This document shows, in pieces, positions 13,201-20,514 of a stretch of 64,000 nt of DNA. Within the stretch, counting starts at the first letter, position 1; every line of letters starts with the position of its first letter. The notes under the pieces are model-generated. The model worked only from the letters and a program-made list of their open reading frames with translations. It ran no database searches and was not told where the DNA came from. A program made the position numbers and the translations under genes. Origin of the DNA: Lytechinus variegatus (Eukaryota; Echinodermata; Echinoidea; Temnopleuroida; Toxopneustidae); assembly GCF_018143015.1 (NCBI RefSeq), contig NC_054754.1, positions 25,496,894 to 25,560,893 of the forward strand, in the 5' to 3' direction.

Positions 13201-16200
13201 GATGCATCAACTTATGCATGGATTCGCTCTCAAATGACTGAATTAGGCGAAGTAAACAAAAATGTGTACACTTCCATCGCCCCTGATAGATGGCGTTCTA
13301 TCCAATTCAGATTTGGCTATGTAATTCTACATTTACATATAAATAGTATTCTGGGGTGTGATTTTGGCCATCAAAACTAGGGGTACTTTTTTATGCCAAC
13401 TCTCACAGAGGATATTCGATGGAGGCATTGTGTTGTTAGCCCATCTGTGTCATTTTATTTTTTTGCAATAATTCAAAAAAATATTTTACAGATCCAGCTT
13501 CTAATATTTGTCATGTACATGTATGCATATGGGAGTGACGATGATTTGATAAGATTTGGGGGTCAAAAGTCACAGTGGTCATTATATATCAGAAAATATC
13601 TTGTTCTTCTGATACCTCAAGAGCTCTATGAGGGATCCATTTCAAGTGGAGCACATTATATATGGCTAGGAGCAATAGATTTAGGATTCATAAGGTTGAA
13701 GGCGATAGAGGTCATAGCTTGTCAAAATAAAATGTAGGTCCAATAGACACAAAATCTAATGTGGTTTGAATATCATCATGGAAATAAGCATCTGGTCAGA
13801 TTTTGAAAGTTTTTTGATAAATGAAAAATTGAAAATTTCTGATCTGGCAATGACAGGGGGATAATTTACTACCATAACAAAGAATCCATCTGGGGAGCGT
13901 TTCATGAAAGGACTTGTCAGACGTTTTATCCAATAGTTACTATAGTAACAGTGCTTCTCAACCAATCAGAATCCAGGAAAGTTGTCAGATCTGACAGCTT
14001 GTCGGACGAAATATTATTGAAACGACCCCTGGTTTTTACTTTCAAAAAAGTGTTGCTCATTTGATTGGTCTATGCAATAATCCAGACAATTTTTTGTTTT
14101 TCCAATCACCACAGCAACATAAGTTGCATATGTTAAAATGTTTTGAAATGCATGATTTCCACCCATTTACAGTACACTACCCAACTCAAGCTTGCAGAGG
14201 AGTGTATGAATCAATACAAGAACAACGTTGACAAGCTCGTACGCGTTGAACAGGATCTCGCTATGGGTATGGACTACGATGGGGAGAAGGTCAAAGATCA
14301 CATGCGCAACATCGTCCCCATCCTCCTTGATGCCAAGATCTCAGCGTATGATAAGCTTCGTGTGATCCTTCTCTACATTATTAGTAAGAATGGTAGGTGT
14401 CTCATATTGCACATATTTCATCTTTCTAATGGGGCGTTGCAAGAAACTTGCGATCAATTGCAAGTCTATTTTCGTTCCCGCAATATATGCCATGCAATTA
14501 ATTGTAAATTTGCGATTGATTGCTTATCTGCTCCTTGAAACAAGTAGTGTGATCTGATTTGCTACAATCAATAGTGAACAATCAATTGTAAAATTGCAAC
14601 AGAATATTTGCGATTGATTGCAAATATTTTCTTGCAACACCCCTTTAGTTATATTAACATGCCAAAGGAAACCAGATTGGATTAAAGTTACTGACATGTG
14701 ATTAGGGAATGAGGGGCGGGAAGGGGGGGGGTCAAATTATGATAAGGTTTGTGAGATCTTGCTCTACATAACTAGTAAGAAGGGTATCTGTTTAACGCTG
14801 CACATGTTTCATCTATCTGCTAATAACAGGTGAAAGTAAACCATATTGGAATAATGTTACCGACATGTGATTGGGGGAGGGGGGGTATCAGCGTATGATA
14901 ATAAGCTTCGAGTGATCCTACTCTACATTATTAATAAGAATGATAAATGTTTCAGTCTGCACATATTTCATTTATCTTCTATTAACGTGCGATAGAAAGA
15001 CAGATTGGAATAATGTTACTGACATTTGATTGGGGGAGGGGATGAAGGTTGTGGGGGGGGGGGGCAGAATCGGTGTATAAGCTTCATGGGATCCTGCTCA
15101 AATTATTAGTAAGAATGGTATTTGTTTCACACTTTACAGGGGTCTGTTGCAGAAAGAGTTGCGTTTAAATGCAAGTCAAAAAATCAATCGCAAGTCCCAA
15201 ATGCGCGCTGTTGATTGGTTGAAAGTCAAGTTGCGCATGATTTTTAGAGTTGCGATTGATTGCAACTTTCTGAAACGGGCCCCAGGTTTGCTAAGAACAG
15301 GTGAAAGAAAACCAGAGAATAATATTGCTGGCATGTGATTAGGAAGGGGGAGGATGGTGGGGGGGATTGGAGTATGATAAATTTTGAGCGATCCTGCTCT
15401 ACATTAGAATGTGTGTTTCACGTCACACATATTTCATGTATCTTGTATTTACAGGCGGAAAGAAAACTAGATCAGAATAATGTTGCTGACATGTTATGAG
15501 CAGTCATAGTGGGGGGGGGAGGAGAGGAAAAAAATCTAGTGTATGATAAGCTCTGTAAGATCCTGCTATACATTATTAGTAAAAATGGTATTTATTAAAT
15601 GTCATCTGTCTGTTTTTAACATGATCAAGGAAAACCAATATTATGCCACTATCATCATAACAGAACATAAAATGCAGAGATGCCAACCCTCCCGATTTCA
15701 TCGGGAGGCTCCCGAAAATTCATCCCAACTCCCGCCCTTACGATTACCATCCTTATCCTCCCGAAATTACGATTTTTTTGCATTGATCAAATTGGATTGG
15801 AAGGACATGTATCGTCTGCTAACTTTAGCATGTAGTAACTCCAAGTTACGTTCGCTGCTACTAAATTCTGTGCGAAAAGTAGACAAATAAGGAGCAGCGA
15901 AAAGCTGGTGCATGTGATATGCCCAACGGGAATCCACTGTGCACCAGGCCGGTAGGCCCGGCTAGCTTCGCGAGGCGTGTGCGCTCGCGGCCACTGGATT
16001 TGTCGAGTCGTGCGGTGGAATATCGGTGTGTGATTCCGGCGTATTGATGGGTTGTTATTGACACGAAAGGGCGGAAAATCAACAAAAGAAGACCAAGAAA
16101 TGGTCTCAGAAGTATAAGACTGAATACAGTCTCCAGTACCTGTGTGTTCGGAAGTCGGAAAGAGGAATTTACCATGCATTTTGCGCAATTTGCAGCGTGG

Positions 16201-19200
16201 ACATTTCAGTTTAGCAGGGAGGTCGTGATGATAATTCGGAAGCTCTTTCTTTCGGGAGCAAACGGCATAGGCCTACCACGGACATTGTGATGACAAGATC
16301 TTCGAGCTCCACTAGTACCCTGTTGTCTTTATTTTACCAAGCAAGGGACCAGCGCTGAGCTTTTCTTTACTGGATTTATAGTGGAACATAACCTGCCTAT
16401 AGCCGATAGTGATAATTCATCCTTATTATTATTGTTGAACAGGTACTTCTTTTGTCCCCTCATTTTTTATTTACAATGTGAAAATGCATATTTTATATTT
16501 TTTATGTTAAAAAAGTGGGAACAATGTTTATTTCAAAACATGTGAAATGCCCCAAAATAAGGGTCAGATTGCACCAGAGAGCATCTAGAAACCCAGAGCT
16601 TCCAGGGCCCTAAGGCGGGCCCTGGACCCCGGCCGCAAGGGTCGAGCGCTCCGCGCTCCAGATGTGCGCACATAATTTGGTGGCAGTTGCAAATCCTCCC
16701 TAATTCTGATTTCCAAAAGTTGGCATCTCTGAAAATGCACTTTGTTAAATCTTGAGATCTAAGCTTATTATTATTGCTCTGAAAAAGATCAGCTTTTGGC
16801 AGGAATGCCATGCTCATTTTGCTAAATTCCCAACAATTATTTTCTTGCTGAATCATTTGACACATATGATCCTTCATGTTGGCGTATTTTTTTATTTTAT
16901 TCTGATTAGATGGCAAAGTGGGTATCACCGAAGAGAATCTCAATAAGCTGATTCAGCATGCTGCCATACCCGACACAGACAGACCTATCGTCAATAACAT
17001 GGCCCAGCTGGGCGTACAGATCATCCACAATGTGAGTTATCCTTTAAACCTTCATTTTTATGCGTTCAAGCATATGCTAGAGTGCCAATATAATATACAC
17101 ATGCCATTGTAACTTTGTCATTGATGGATTCCTAATGATAAGCACCCCATTAGCACTAGCAAATGATAGTCATAGATTGATATATATTCTTAGTTCTAAT
17201 TCTAAGTATTCCCTGATAGACTCTTTACAGGGTTCTAAGCCCATTAGGGAAATCAGGGAAAATTATTTTACTTTTTCCAATCAGGGAAAAATCTGGGAAT
17301 TTGATTAAAAATATTTCAAATCAGGTGTAAAATGCCTAAAATGAGGGGAAAATCAGGGAATTTTGATCAGCCCAAAAGTTGAAAGCATGGTAGTCAGTCA
17401 GACTTTGTTATATTTTGTTGCATATCAAAATAACATCCATTGAATGACTGGTTATGGTGTTACTAATTAGTCTTACATTATCGTTTTTCTACTGAAAATA
17501 CATGTAATTCACTGTAACAACTTAGAAAATATGCGAACCTATGAATGTGTTTAAATAGTTATCAGGGAATTCTCAAACTTCATCAGGGAAAAATCAGGGA
17601 ATTTTGTTTTCTTGAAAAGCTGGGAATCCTGCTTTTGACATATGATGGAAGTCAAATCAGTACGGGATTTCTCCAGATAGACAAGCTTGATTCATATTCC
17701 TCTCTTTCCTTATCAGCAGCAGAGAAGCCGTAAGAGCAAGCCCATGCAGCGTAAGGAGCGCATCACAGAACAGACATACAGGATGTCACGATGGACTCCA
17801 GTTATTAAAGATATCATGGAGGTAAGATCATGATGATGATGGTGGTGGTGGTGGTGGTAGTGGTGGTGGTGGTGATGATGACGATGATGATGATGACAGT
17901 GAAGGTGTTGGTGATGATGATGGCAGTAACAATGATGATGATGGCATTTGTGATGTTGATGATGACCGTAATTGTGATGGTGATGATGACCGTGATGGTG
18001 TTGATGATGGTGATTACTATTGTGATGATGGTGAGGATGAGGATGATAATTATGATATAGATATATATTTTGTGTGTATGTGTATTCTGACCCTAATACA
18101 CACTTGAACTCTGTCTCAATCTCAACTCAATAACTACGCATGACTGCATGGTTTGGAGTCACAATCACAACTGACTTTATTCTCCACTAAACTACAACAT
18201 ATATCATACACCGTACACGGTTACATAATATTCTCCGAGTAGCATGGTGATAATATTGCAAGTGCATAGATGAGATGGAGAGAACAAGGGGCTGTCTGTG
18301 ATGGGGGGTAATATGGTATGCTCAGTGTTGATACAGTTGGTCTGGGGATGGAGCATGATGAAGGTGAGCCTGGGAATGGAGATGAAAATAAGCAGTTGAG
18401 ATAATAATAATATGCAACATTTGTATAGCGCTTAATACAAATGTTTCTAAGCGCTGCATACTATTACCCCAGCTTTAGCACGGCTACCCTGATCGGGCGC
18501 ATCGAGCATTCAAGGAATTTCTTCCTACCGGGTACCCATTTACTACACCTGGGTTGAGAGTGGCAAATGTAGATAAACGCCTTGCCAAAGGACGCTAGTG
18601 CTGTAGTGGGATTTGAACCCCGGACCTTGTGGTTTACAGTCCGAAGACTTATCCACTGAGCCACAACACCTGTACATGAGGTGTTGTGGCTCAGTGAGGC
18701 ATGAAGGCATGAGTGAATAACATGAAATAATGACAGAATGAGAGGATGGCGTGATGAAGAATGAAATGTGGGTATGAACACAATTTTATGACATAGATTT
18801 AGTAAGTTTTGATTAAGTTGACATAACCGATTGCTTGGAAATGAGGGCATCTACATGTAGATTGAAACCAGAATCCAACATAGGCAAGCGCAGGCAGGCA
18901 CACGCATTGTTACTGCTCGGAAAAGACCCATGTACATGGCAAAATTCAAAGCATTTTTCTTTTCATTATTTCTTTTGTTTTTCCAGGATGCCATTGCCAA
19001 CAAGCTGAGTGACAGAGATTATCCTTTCTTGTCGGGCAGGAACAATACCGGAAGCACTGGGAGCTCTGGACCCAAGAGGTAAGCTATGATTTCAAAAGAG
19101 CGGTTCTTGAAAATTAAACAATAATTTAATGATGGTAATGGATATTTTAACAGCTTACAAATCAACAGACAAGAAACCCTGACTATTTTGAGAGAGAGGG

Positions 19201-20514
19201 GGGGGGGGGCAAAAATGAAAGGTCACTGGAGTCATTAGTTGAGGATTTGAGTACAGGGGTGGGTAATATATTATTGATCTGGCATTTTGTCTGTTTTCTG
19301 TTAGAAATCTGTCTAGTTTGTTTTTATGTTTTGGTCTTGGAATGATTCAATCATGATCTTATGTTCATTTTAGGCTGAGATTTATTGCATCAAAATTAAT
19401 GTCAAAATGTAATTTGGAGTAATTATTTTTGCCTAAAAAGTATTTCAGCTGGAACACATGATGCAATTAGTTTTGCTCTTTCATTATCTTAACCATAAGT
19501 GAAATATCTATCTTCGTATTGGTATCTTCGTTATTAACTTTAACATCTGATCTTCTTCAACTGCAGTGCTCGCTATGGCAACTGGCACAAGGATCGCGGC
19601 CCCCTGGACTACAAGACCGGACCACGTCTTATCATCTTTGTGATCGGAGGTGTATCCTACTCTGAGATGAGGTGTGCTTATGAGGTCTCCAAGGACCCGC
19701 AGTTCAACAAGTGGGAGGTCTATATCGGTAAGTTTGATTATGGTGGAAGTTATCATTACTAGTATGATAGCAATGATGGTGGTTTGATTATGGTGGAAGT
19801 TATGATTACAGTACTAGTATGATAGCAATGATGGTGGTATCAGTCTTGACTGTGATGACAGTAACAATGCTGCGACTTTTTGATTAGTTGTAGTCATAAT
19901 GGTGATGATGCTGGTTGTGGCCATAGTGGTAGCAGCGATCGCTGGCATACAGATAAGGGGCTTGGGGGCCATTCCCCCCTCCCCCCCAAAAAAAGTTTCG
20001 CGACTAAGAAAAAAATAAAAGGGAAAGGAAAGTTAGCGAAATATAGCATTCTTTGCTTAACATTTTGTCAAAATGAGTCGCAATATAAGATTTTCATATC
20101 GAAAGGGTTGATGTTGTAAAGAAATATTGCCTCCCTAGTCCCTATGGCATGTGTCACCCCCTCCAAATTTTTTGGCTCAATATACTAGTGGTGATGATAA
20201 TGATGAGGTGATGTTGGTAGTAGTGATGGTGGTGGTAGTGAAGATGGTATATAGTAGTGATTGTGCTAGTGATGACGGTGTTGATGGTGGGGATGGTGAT
20301 AGTGCTTGTCCTGATGATTGTGGTGATGGTAAATTGTATTGATCATGGAGTTCGACATTGTGATGATTTTGATGATAGTTTTAATTGATGACTATCATTA
20401 AAATTTGATGTCAGATGTTACATCTGTAACTATTTCACTGTATCACTAGGTTCAACTCACATCCTAACACCTGAGGGATTCTTGAGTGATCTGCGTGATT
20501 TGAGCAGCAACTGA
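4213..20514 (+). CDS. STXBP1: STXBP1/UNC-18 (Munc18) Sec1-family SM protein, 5' end missing
   Basis: Sixteen coding exons with matching phases: 4213-4262, 5126-5207, 6022-6098, 7021-7099, 7604-7707, 8770-8918, 9485-9700, 10422-10526, 11796-11859, 13079-13144, 14173-14392, 16910-17031, 17717-17821, 18987-19078, 19567-19727, 20450-20514. They give 1757 nt, about 584 residues, and with the missing ~14 N-terminal residues match the usual ~594. Recognisable blocks run in order: [111 protein letters not shown] and STHILTP near the C terminus. SM proteins clamp syntaxin and template SNARE assembly at the plasma membrane. One gene here likely stands for vertebrate STXBP1/2/3. Exon 1 would lie upstream of the window or is unrecognised in the first 4.2 kb. 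Confidence 0.95.
4795..5050. repeat. Interspersed repeat (GTGGCGTACCCAGG end, G/C-run flanks)
   Basis: It begins with GTGGCGTACCCAGGATTTTC and a G run and ends near a C run with a loosely complementary GTACGCTAA. It resembles a common invertebrate interspersed repeat. The class is not determined. It lies in the STXBP1 intron just before exon 5126-5207. Confidence 0.4.
5126..5207 (+). CDS. STXBP1: STXBP1 coding exon (residues ~31-57)
   Basis: Acceptor CCTTTCAG, donor GTATGT, 82 nt. It encodes [18 protein letters not shown] and then HDLADEGIT, the first strand and helix of domain 1. It ends one base into a codon that becomes Ile with the next exon. Confidence 0.93.
5820..5940. mobile_element. 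SINE 3' fragment
   Basis: The stretch TTGTATAGCGCATAACAC and CCAAAGGACTTGGATATTAT resembles the 3' body of the tRNA-derived SINEs at 6431-6779 and 18401-18670. The tRNA-like head is missing. Confidence 0.4.
6022..6098 (+). CDS. STXBP1: STXBP1 coding exon (residues ~58-83)
   Basis: Acceptor ATTTTATAG, donor GTATCT, 77 nt. It encodes [20 protein letters not shown] followed by QPNEK in domain 1 and ends in phase 0. Confidence 0.93.
6431..6779 (-). mobile_element. tRNA-derived SINE (antisense in STXBP1 intron)
   Basis: Read on -, it starts with a tRNA-like head: an A-box-like GTGGTGTAGCGG and a B box GTTCGAATCC. The body contains AGCGTCCTTTGGCAAGGC and TTTGCCACTCTC, then a GCGCTATATAAATG-like end and an ATT-rich tail. 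The same body occurs at 18401-18670, which defines a family. Confidence 0.75.
6800..6865 (-). mobile_element. Second tRNA-like SINE head
   Basis: On - it reads GGCAGCTCAGTGGTAGAGC (A box) followed by GGTTTGAGCC (B-box-like) at tRNA spacing. It directly abuts the SINE head at 6779. It is too diverged and too short to call a working tRNA gene. Confidence 0.45.
7021..7099 (+). CDS. STXBP1: STXBP1 coding exon (residues ~84-109)
   Basis: Acceptor TCTATTTTAG, donor GTGAGT, 79 nt. It encodes [20 protein letters not shown] then HIFFTE, matching the conserved SDF..YR.AHVFFTD segment of domain 1. Confidence 0.92.
7604..7707 (+). CDS. STXBP1: STXBP1 coding exon (residues ~110-144)
   Basis: Acceptor TCTTCCCCAG, donor GTAATC, 104 nt. 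It encodes the domain 1/domain 2 junction, with [20 protein letters not shown] and the family block [11 protein letters not shown]. Confidence 0.94.
8038..8254. mobile_element. MITE copy 1 of a tandem pair
   Basis: Terminal inverted repeats: CTGGGGGTGTTTCACAAAG at the left, with the complement of TCATACTTAAGTCTTTGTC at the right. It shares its right-hand CCCCCC/GGGGG junction with the next copy. It is non-coding, in the STXBP1 intron 7708-8769. Confidence 0.85.
8252..8468. mobile_element. MITE copy 2 of a tandem pair
   Basis: The same ~217 bp element repeated head to tail, with cleaner ends (CTTTGTGAAACACCCCCCAG at right). It shares the internal CATGATCTGACCAATGC block with copy 1. Confidence 0.85.
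8770..8918 (+). CDS. STXBP1: STXBP1 coding exon (residues ~145-193)
   Basis: Acceptor TTTTTGTAG, donor GTATGT, 149 nt. It encodes [20 protein letters not shown] and continues with [20 protein letters not shown] in domain 2. It ends in phase 2. Confidence 0.94.
9485..9700 (+). CDS. STXBP1: STXBP1 coding exon (residues ~194-265)
   Basis: Acceptor CTCCAACAG, donor GTATGT, 216 nt. It is the most conserved exon, with [39 protein letters not shown] and [11 protein letters not shown]. It spans the domain 2 to domain 3 passage. Confidence 0.96.
9770..9965. repeat. A/T-rich (AATA)n simple repeat
   Basis: Runs of AAATAAATAAATA and TATAAATATATAA in the STXBP1 intron after exon 9485-9700. Confidence 0.75.
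10422..10526 (+). CDS. STXBP1: STXBP1 coding exon (residues ~266-300)
   Basis: Acceptor TTTTTTTAG, donor GTGAGT, 105 nt. It encodes [20 protein letters not shown] then [15 protein letters not shown], equivalent to [21 protein letters not shown] in vertebrates. Confidence 0.94.
10560..10800. repeat. Diverged interspersed repeat related to 880-1140
   Basis: Shares blocks such as GCCCTGGAAA, GATTTTGCCC-like and AAAATAGCCCC with the 880-1140 region. It is probably a decayed transposon family. The boundaries are not clear. Confidence 0.3.
11476..11684. mobile_element. Harbinger-like MITE with TTA target duplication
   Basis: The left end AGGCATGGTCACACTGCC is matched by the reverse complement of GGCGGTGTGACCATGCCT. 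The TIR runs ~32 bp with few mismatches, to GAGCGTTGTTGGA. Flanking TTA occurs at 11473-11475 and 11685-11687. TTA duplication plus length suggests PIF/Harbinger (inference). Confidence 0.8.
11796..11859 (+). CDS. STXBP1: STXBP1 coding exon (residues ~301-321)
   Basis: Acceptor CTTACTACAG, donor GTAACA, 64 nt. It encodes [21 protein letters not shown], the domain 3a hairpin that binds SNAREs in vertebrate Munc18. Confidence 0.92.
11884..12345. repeat. (ATC)n imperfect microsatellite, ~460 bp
   Basis: Long CATCAT/ATTATC array in the STXBP1 intron directly after exon 11796-11859. Apparent Ile/Ser/His-rich frames of 66-177 codons are artefacts of it. Confidence 0.95.
12668..12780. mobile_element. 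SINE 3' tail fragment
   Basis: ATAATAATAGTAATAATTGC followed by GGATTTATATAGGG and AACAAAGCACAGC resembles the tail of the tRNA-derived SINE family in antisense. The head is absent. Confidence 0.35.
13079..13144 (+). CDS. STXBP1: STXBP1 coding exon (residues ~322-343)
   Basis: Acceptor TTTCTTCAG, donor GTATGT, 66 nt, phase 0 on both sides. It encodes [20 protein letters not shown] and RK. Confidence 0.94.
13890..14031. mobile_element. Foldback MITE, same family as 1512-1679
   Basis: Ends CTGGGGAGCGTTTCATGAAA and the complement of CCAGGGGTCGTTTCAAT. The centre is CCAATCAGAATCCAGG. It ends about 140 bp before the acceptor of STXBP1 exon 14173-14392. Confidence 0.8.
14173..14392 (+). CDS. STXBP1: STXBP1 coding exon (residues ~344-416); source of a tandem array
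   Basis: Acceptor CCATTTACAG, donor GTAGGT, 220 nt. It includes [48 protein letters not shown] and LYIISKN. The last ~55 bases and the following intron are repeated five more times downstream (see 14338-15674). Confidence 0.95.
14431..14643. mobile_element. MITE (GGGGCGTTGCAAGAAA family)
   Basis: Ends GGGGCGTTGCAAGAAA and the complement of TTTTCTTGCAACACCCC, with inner TTGCGATCAATTGCAA pairing. Relatives lie at 59942-60147 (very similar), 26198-26408 and 15138-15285. Confidence 0.85.
15138..15285. mobile_element. MITE inside tandem unit 4
   Basis: Ends CAGGGGTCTGTTGCAGAAAG and the complement of CTTTCTGAAACGGGCCCCAG. It interrupts one unit of the 14338-15674 array, so it inserted after the array formed. 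Confidence 0.8.
15675..16731 (+). mobile_element. Degenerate hAT-type transposon with BED-like zinc-finger remnant
   Basis: Perfect 13 bp ends CAGAGATGCCAAC (15675) and GTTGGCATCTCTG (ends 16731), with AAAATG at both flanks as an imperfect target duplication. Within it on +, from 16083, a frame reads [20 protein letters not shown] then [18 protein letters not shown], a stop, and GGRDD. This matches the zinc-finger N terminus of hAT-related proteins (C-x2-C present). Further on, [12 protein letters not shown] and [11 protein letters not shown] match the next part of such proteins. Stops and shifts show it is dead. It lies in an STXBP1 intron and interrupts the end of the exon-derived array. 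Confidence 0.75.
16910..17031 (+). CDS. STXBP1: STXBP1 coding exon (residues ~417-457)
   Basis: Acceptor TATTCTGATTAG, donor GTGAGT, 122 nt. It encodes [20 protein letters not shown] and [11 protein letters not shown]. Using the stronger acceptor inserts DGKV before GITEEN, relative to KNGITEEN in vertebrates. A weaker AG at 16917-16918 would leave only one extra residue, so the start is slightly uncertain. Confidence 0.88.
17717..17821 (+). CDS. STXBP1: STXBP1 coding exon (residues ~458-492)
   Basis: Donor GTAAGA; 105 nt if the first of two CAG acceptors is used (a NAGNAG site, so the start may be 17717 or 17720). It encodes [20 protein letters not shown] and then [15 protein letters not shown]. 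Confidence 0.9.
17826..18060. repeat. (GATGGT)n-type microsatellite
   Basis: GATGATGGTGGTGGTGG-like array directly after STXBP1 exon 17717-17821. The open frame over it (Met/Val) is an artefact. Confidence 0.92.
18401..18670 (-). mobile_element. tRNA-derived SINE (antisense in STXBP1 intron)
   Basis: Read on -, the head contains GTTGTGGCTCAGTGG (A box) and GGGGTTCAAATCCC (B box). The body has GCGTCCTTTGGCAAGGCG and TTTGCCACTCTCAACCC, as in 6431-6779. The tail ends in AGCGCTATACAAATG and ATT repeats. A short sense-oriented piece of the same head (GGTGTTGTGGCTCAGTG) lies just beyond at ~18680, making a small palindrome. Confidence 0.8.
18987..19078 (+). CDS. STXBP1: STXBP1 coding exon (residues ~493-522)
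   Basis: Acceptor TTTTTCCAG, donor GTAAGC, 92 nt. It encodes [20 protein letters not shown] and a Gly/Ser-rich linker, corresponding to the variable loop in domain 2. Confidence 0.92.
19567..19727 (+). CDS. STXBP1: STXBP1 coding exon (residues ~523-576)
   Basis: Acceptor CAACTGCAG, donor GTAAGT, 161 nt. It encodes [31 protein letters not shown] and AYEVSKD, the returning strands of domain 2. Confidence 0.95.
19732..19835. repeat. 52 bp direct tandem duplication
   Basis: TTTGATTATGGTGGAAGTTA plus ATAGCAATGATGGTGG occurs twice in direct order, immediately after the donor of STXBP1 exon 19567-19727. GATGGT-rich sequence continues to ~20340. Confidence 0.8.
20450..20514 (+). CDS. STXBP1: STXBP1 terminal coding exon with stop
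   Basis: Acceptor TATCACTAG. It encodes [20 protein letters not shown] and stops with TGA at 20512-20514. Vertebrate Munc18 ends similarly after STHILTP. Confidence 0.93.

Larger units (their letters stand above)
14338..15674 (+). repeat. Six-unit tandem array of exon 3' end plus intron
   Basis: Unit 1 is the true exon end with its intron (14338-14730, with a MITE at 14431-14643). Decayed copies follow at about 14731-14886, 14887-15066, 15067-15366 (with a MITE at 15138-15285), 15367-15535 and 15536-15674. Without inserts the unit is ~140-180 bp. Each copy carries TATGATAAG, ATCCTGCTCTACATT and TAGTAAGAATGGT-like blocks, then ACATATTTCAT, GGAATAATGTTACTGACATG and a G run. Copies at 14738, 14887 and 15540 keep most of the codons of [17 protein letters not shown]. 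Confidence 0.85.

Noticed and set aside
15787..16188. 133- and 104-codon antisense frames
   Set aside because: They overlap the hAT remnant, whose sense strand carries the recognisable zinc-finger sequence.
16533..16943. 136-codon antisense frame
   Set aside because: It spans the right end of the hAT element and runs into the STXBP1 exon at 16910; no homology is seen.
17830..18060. 76-codon Met/Val frame
   Set aside because: GATGGT microsatellite in an STXBP1 intron.
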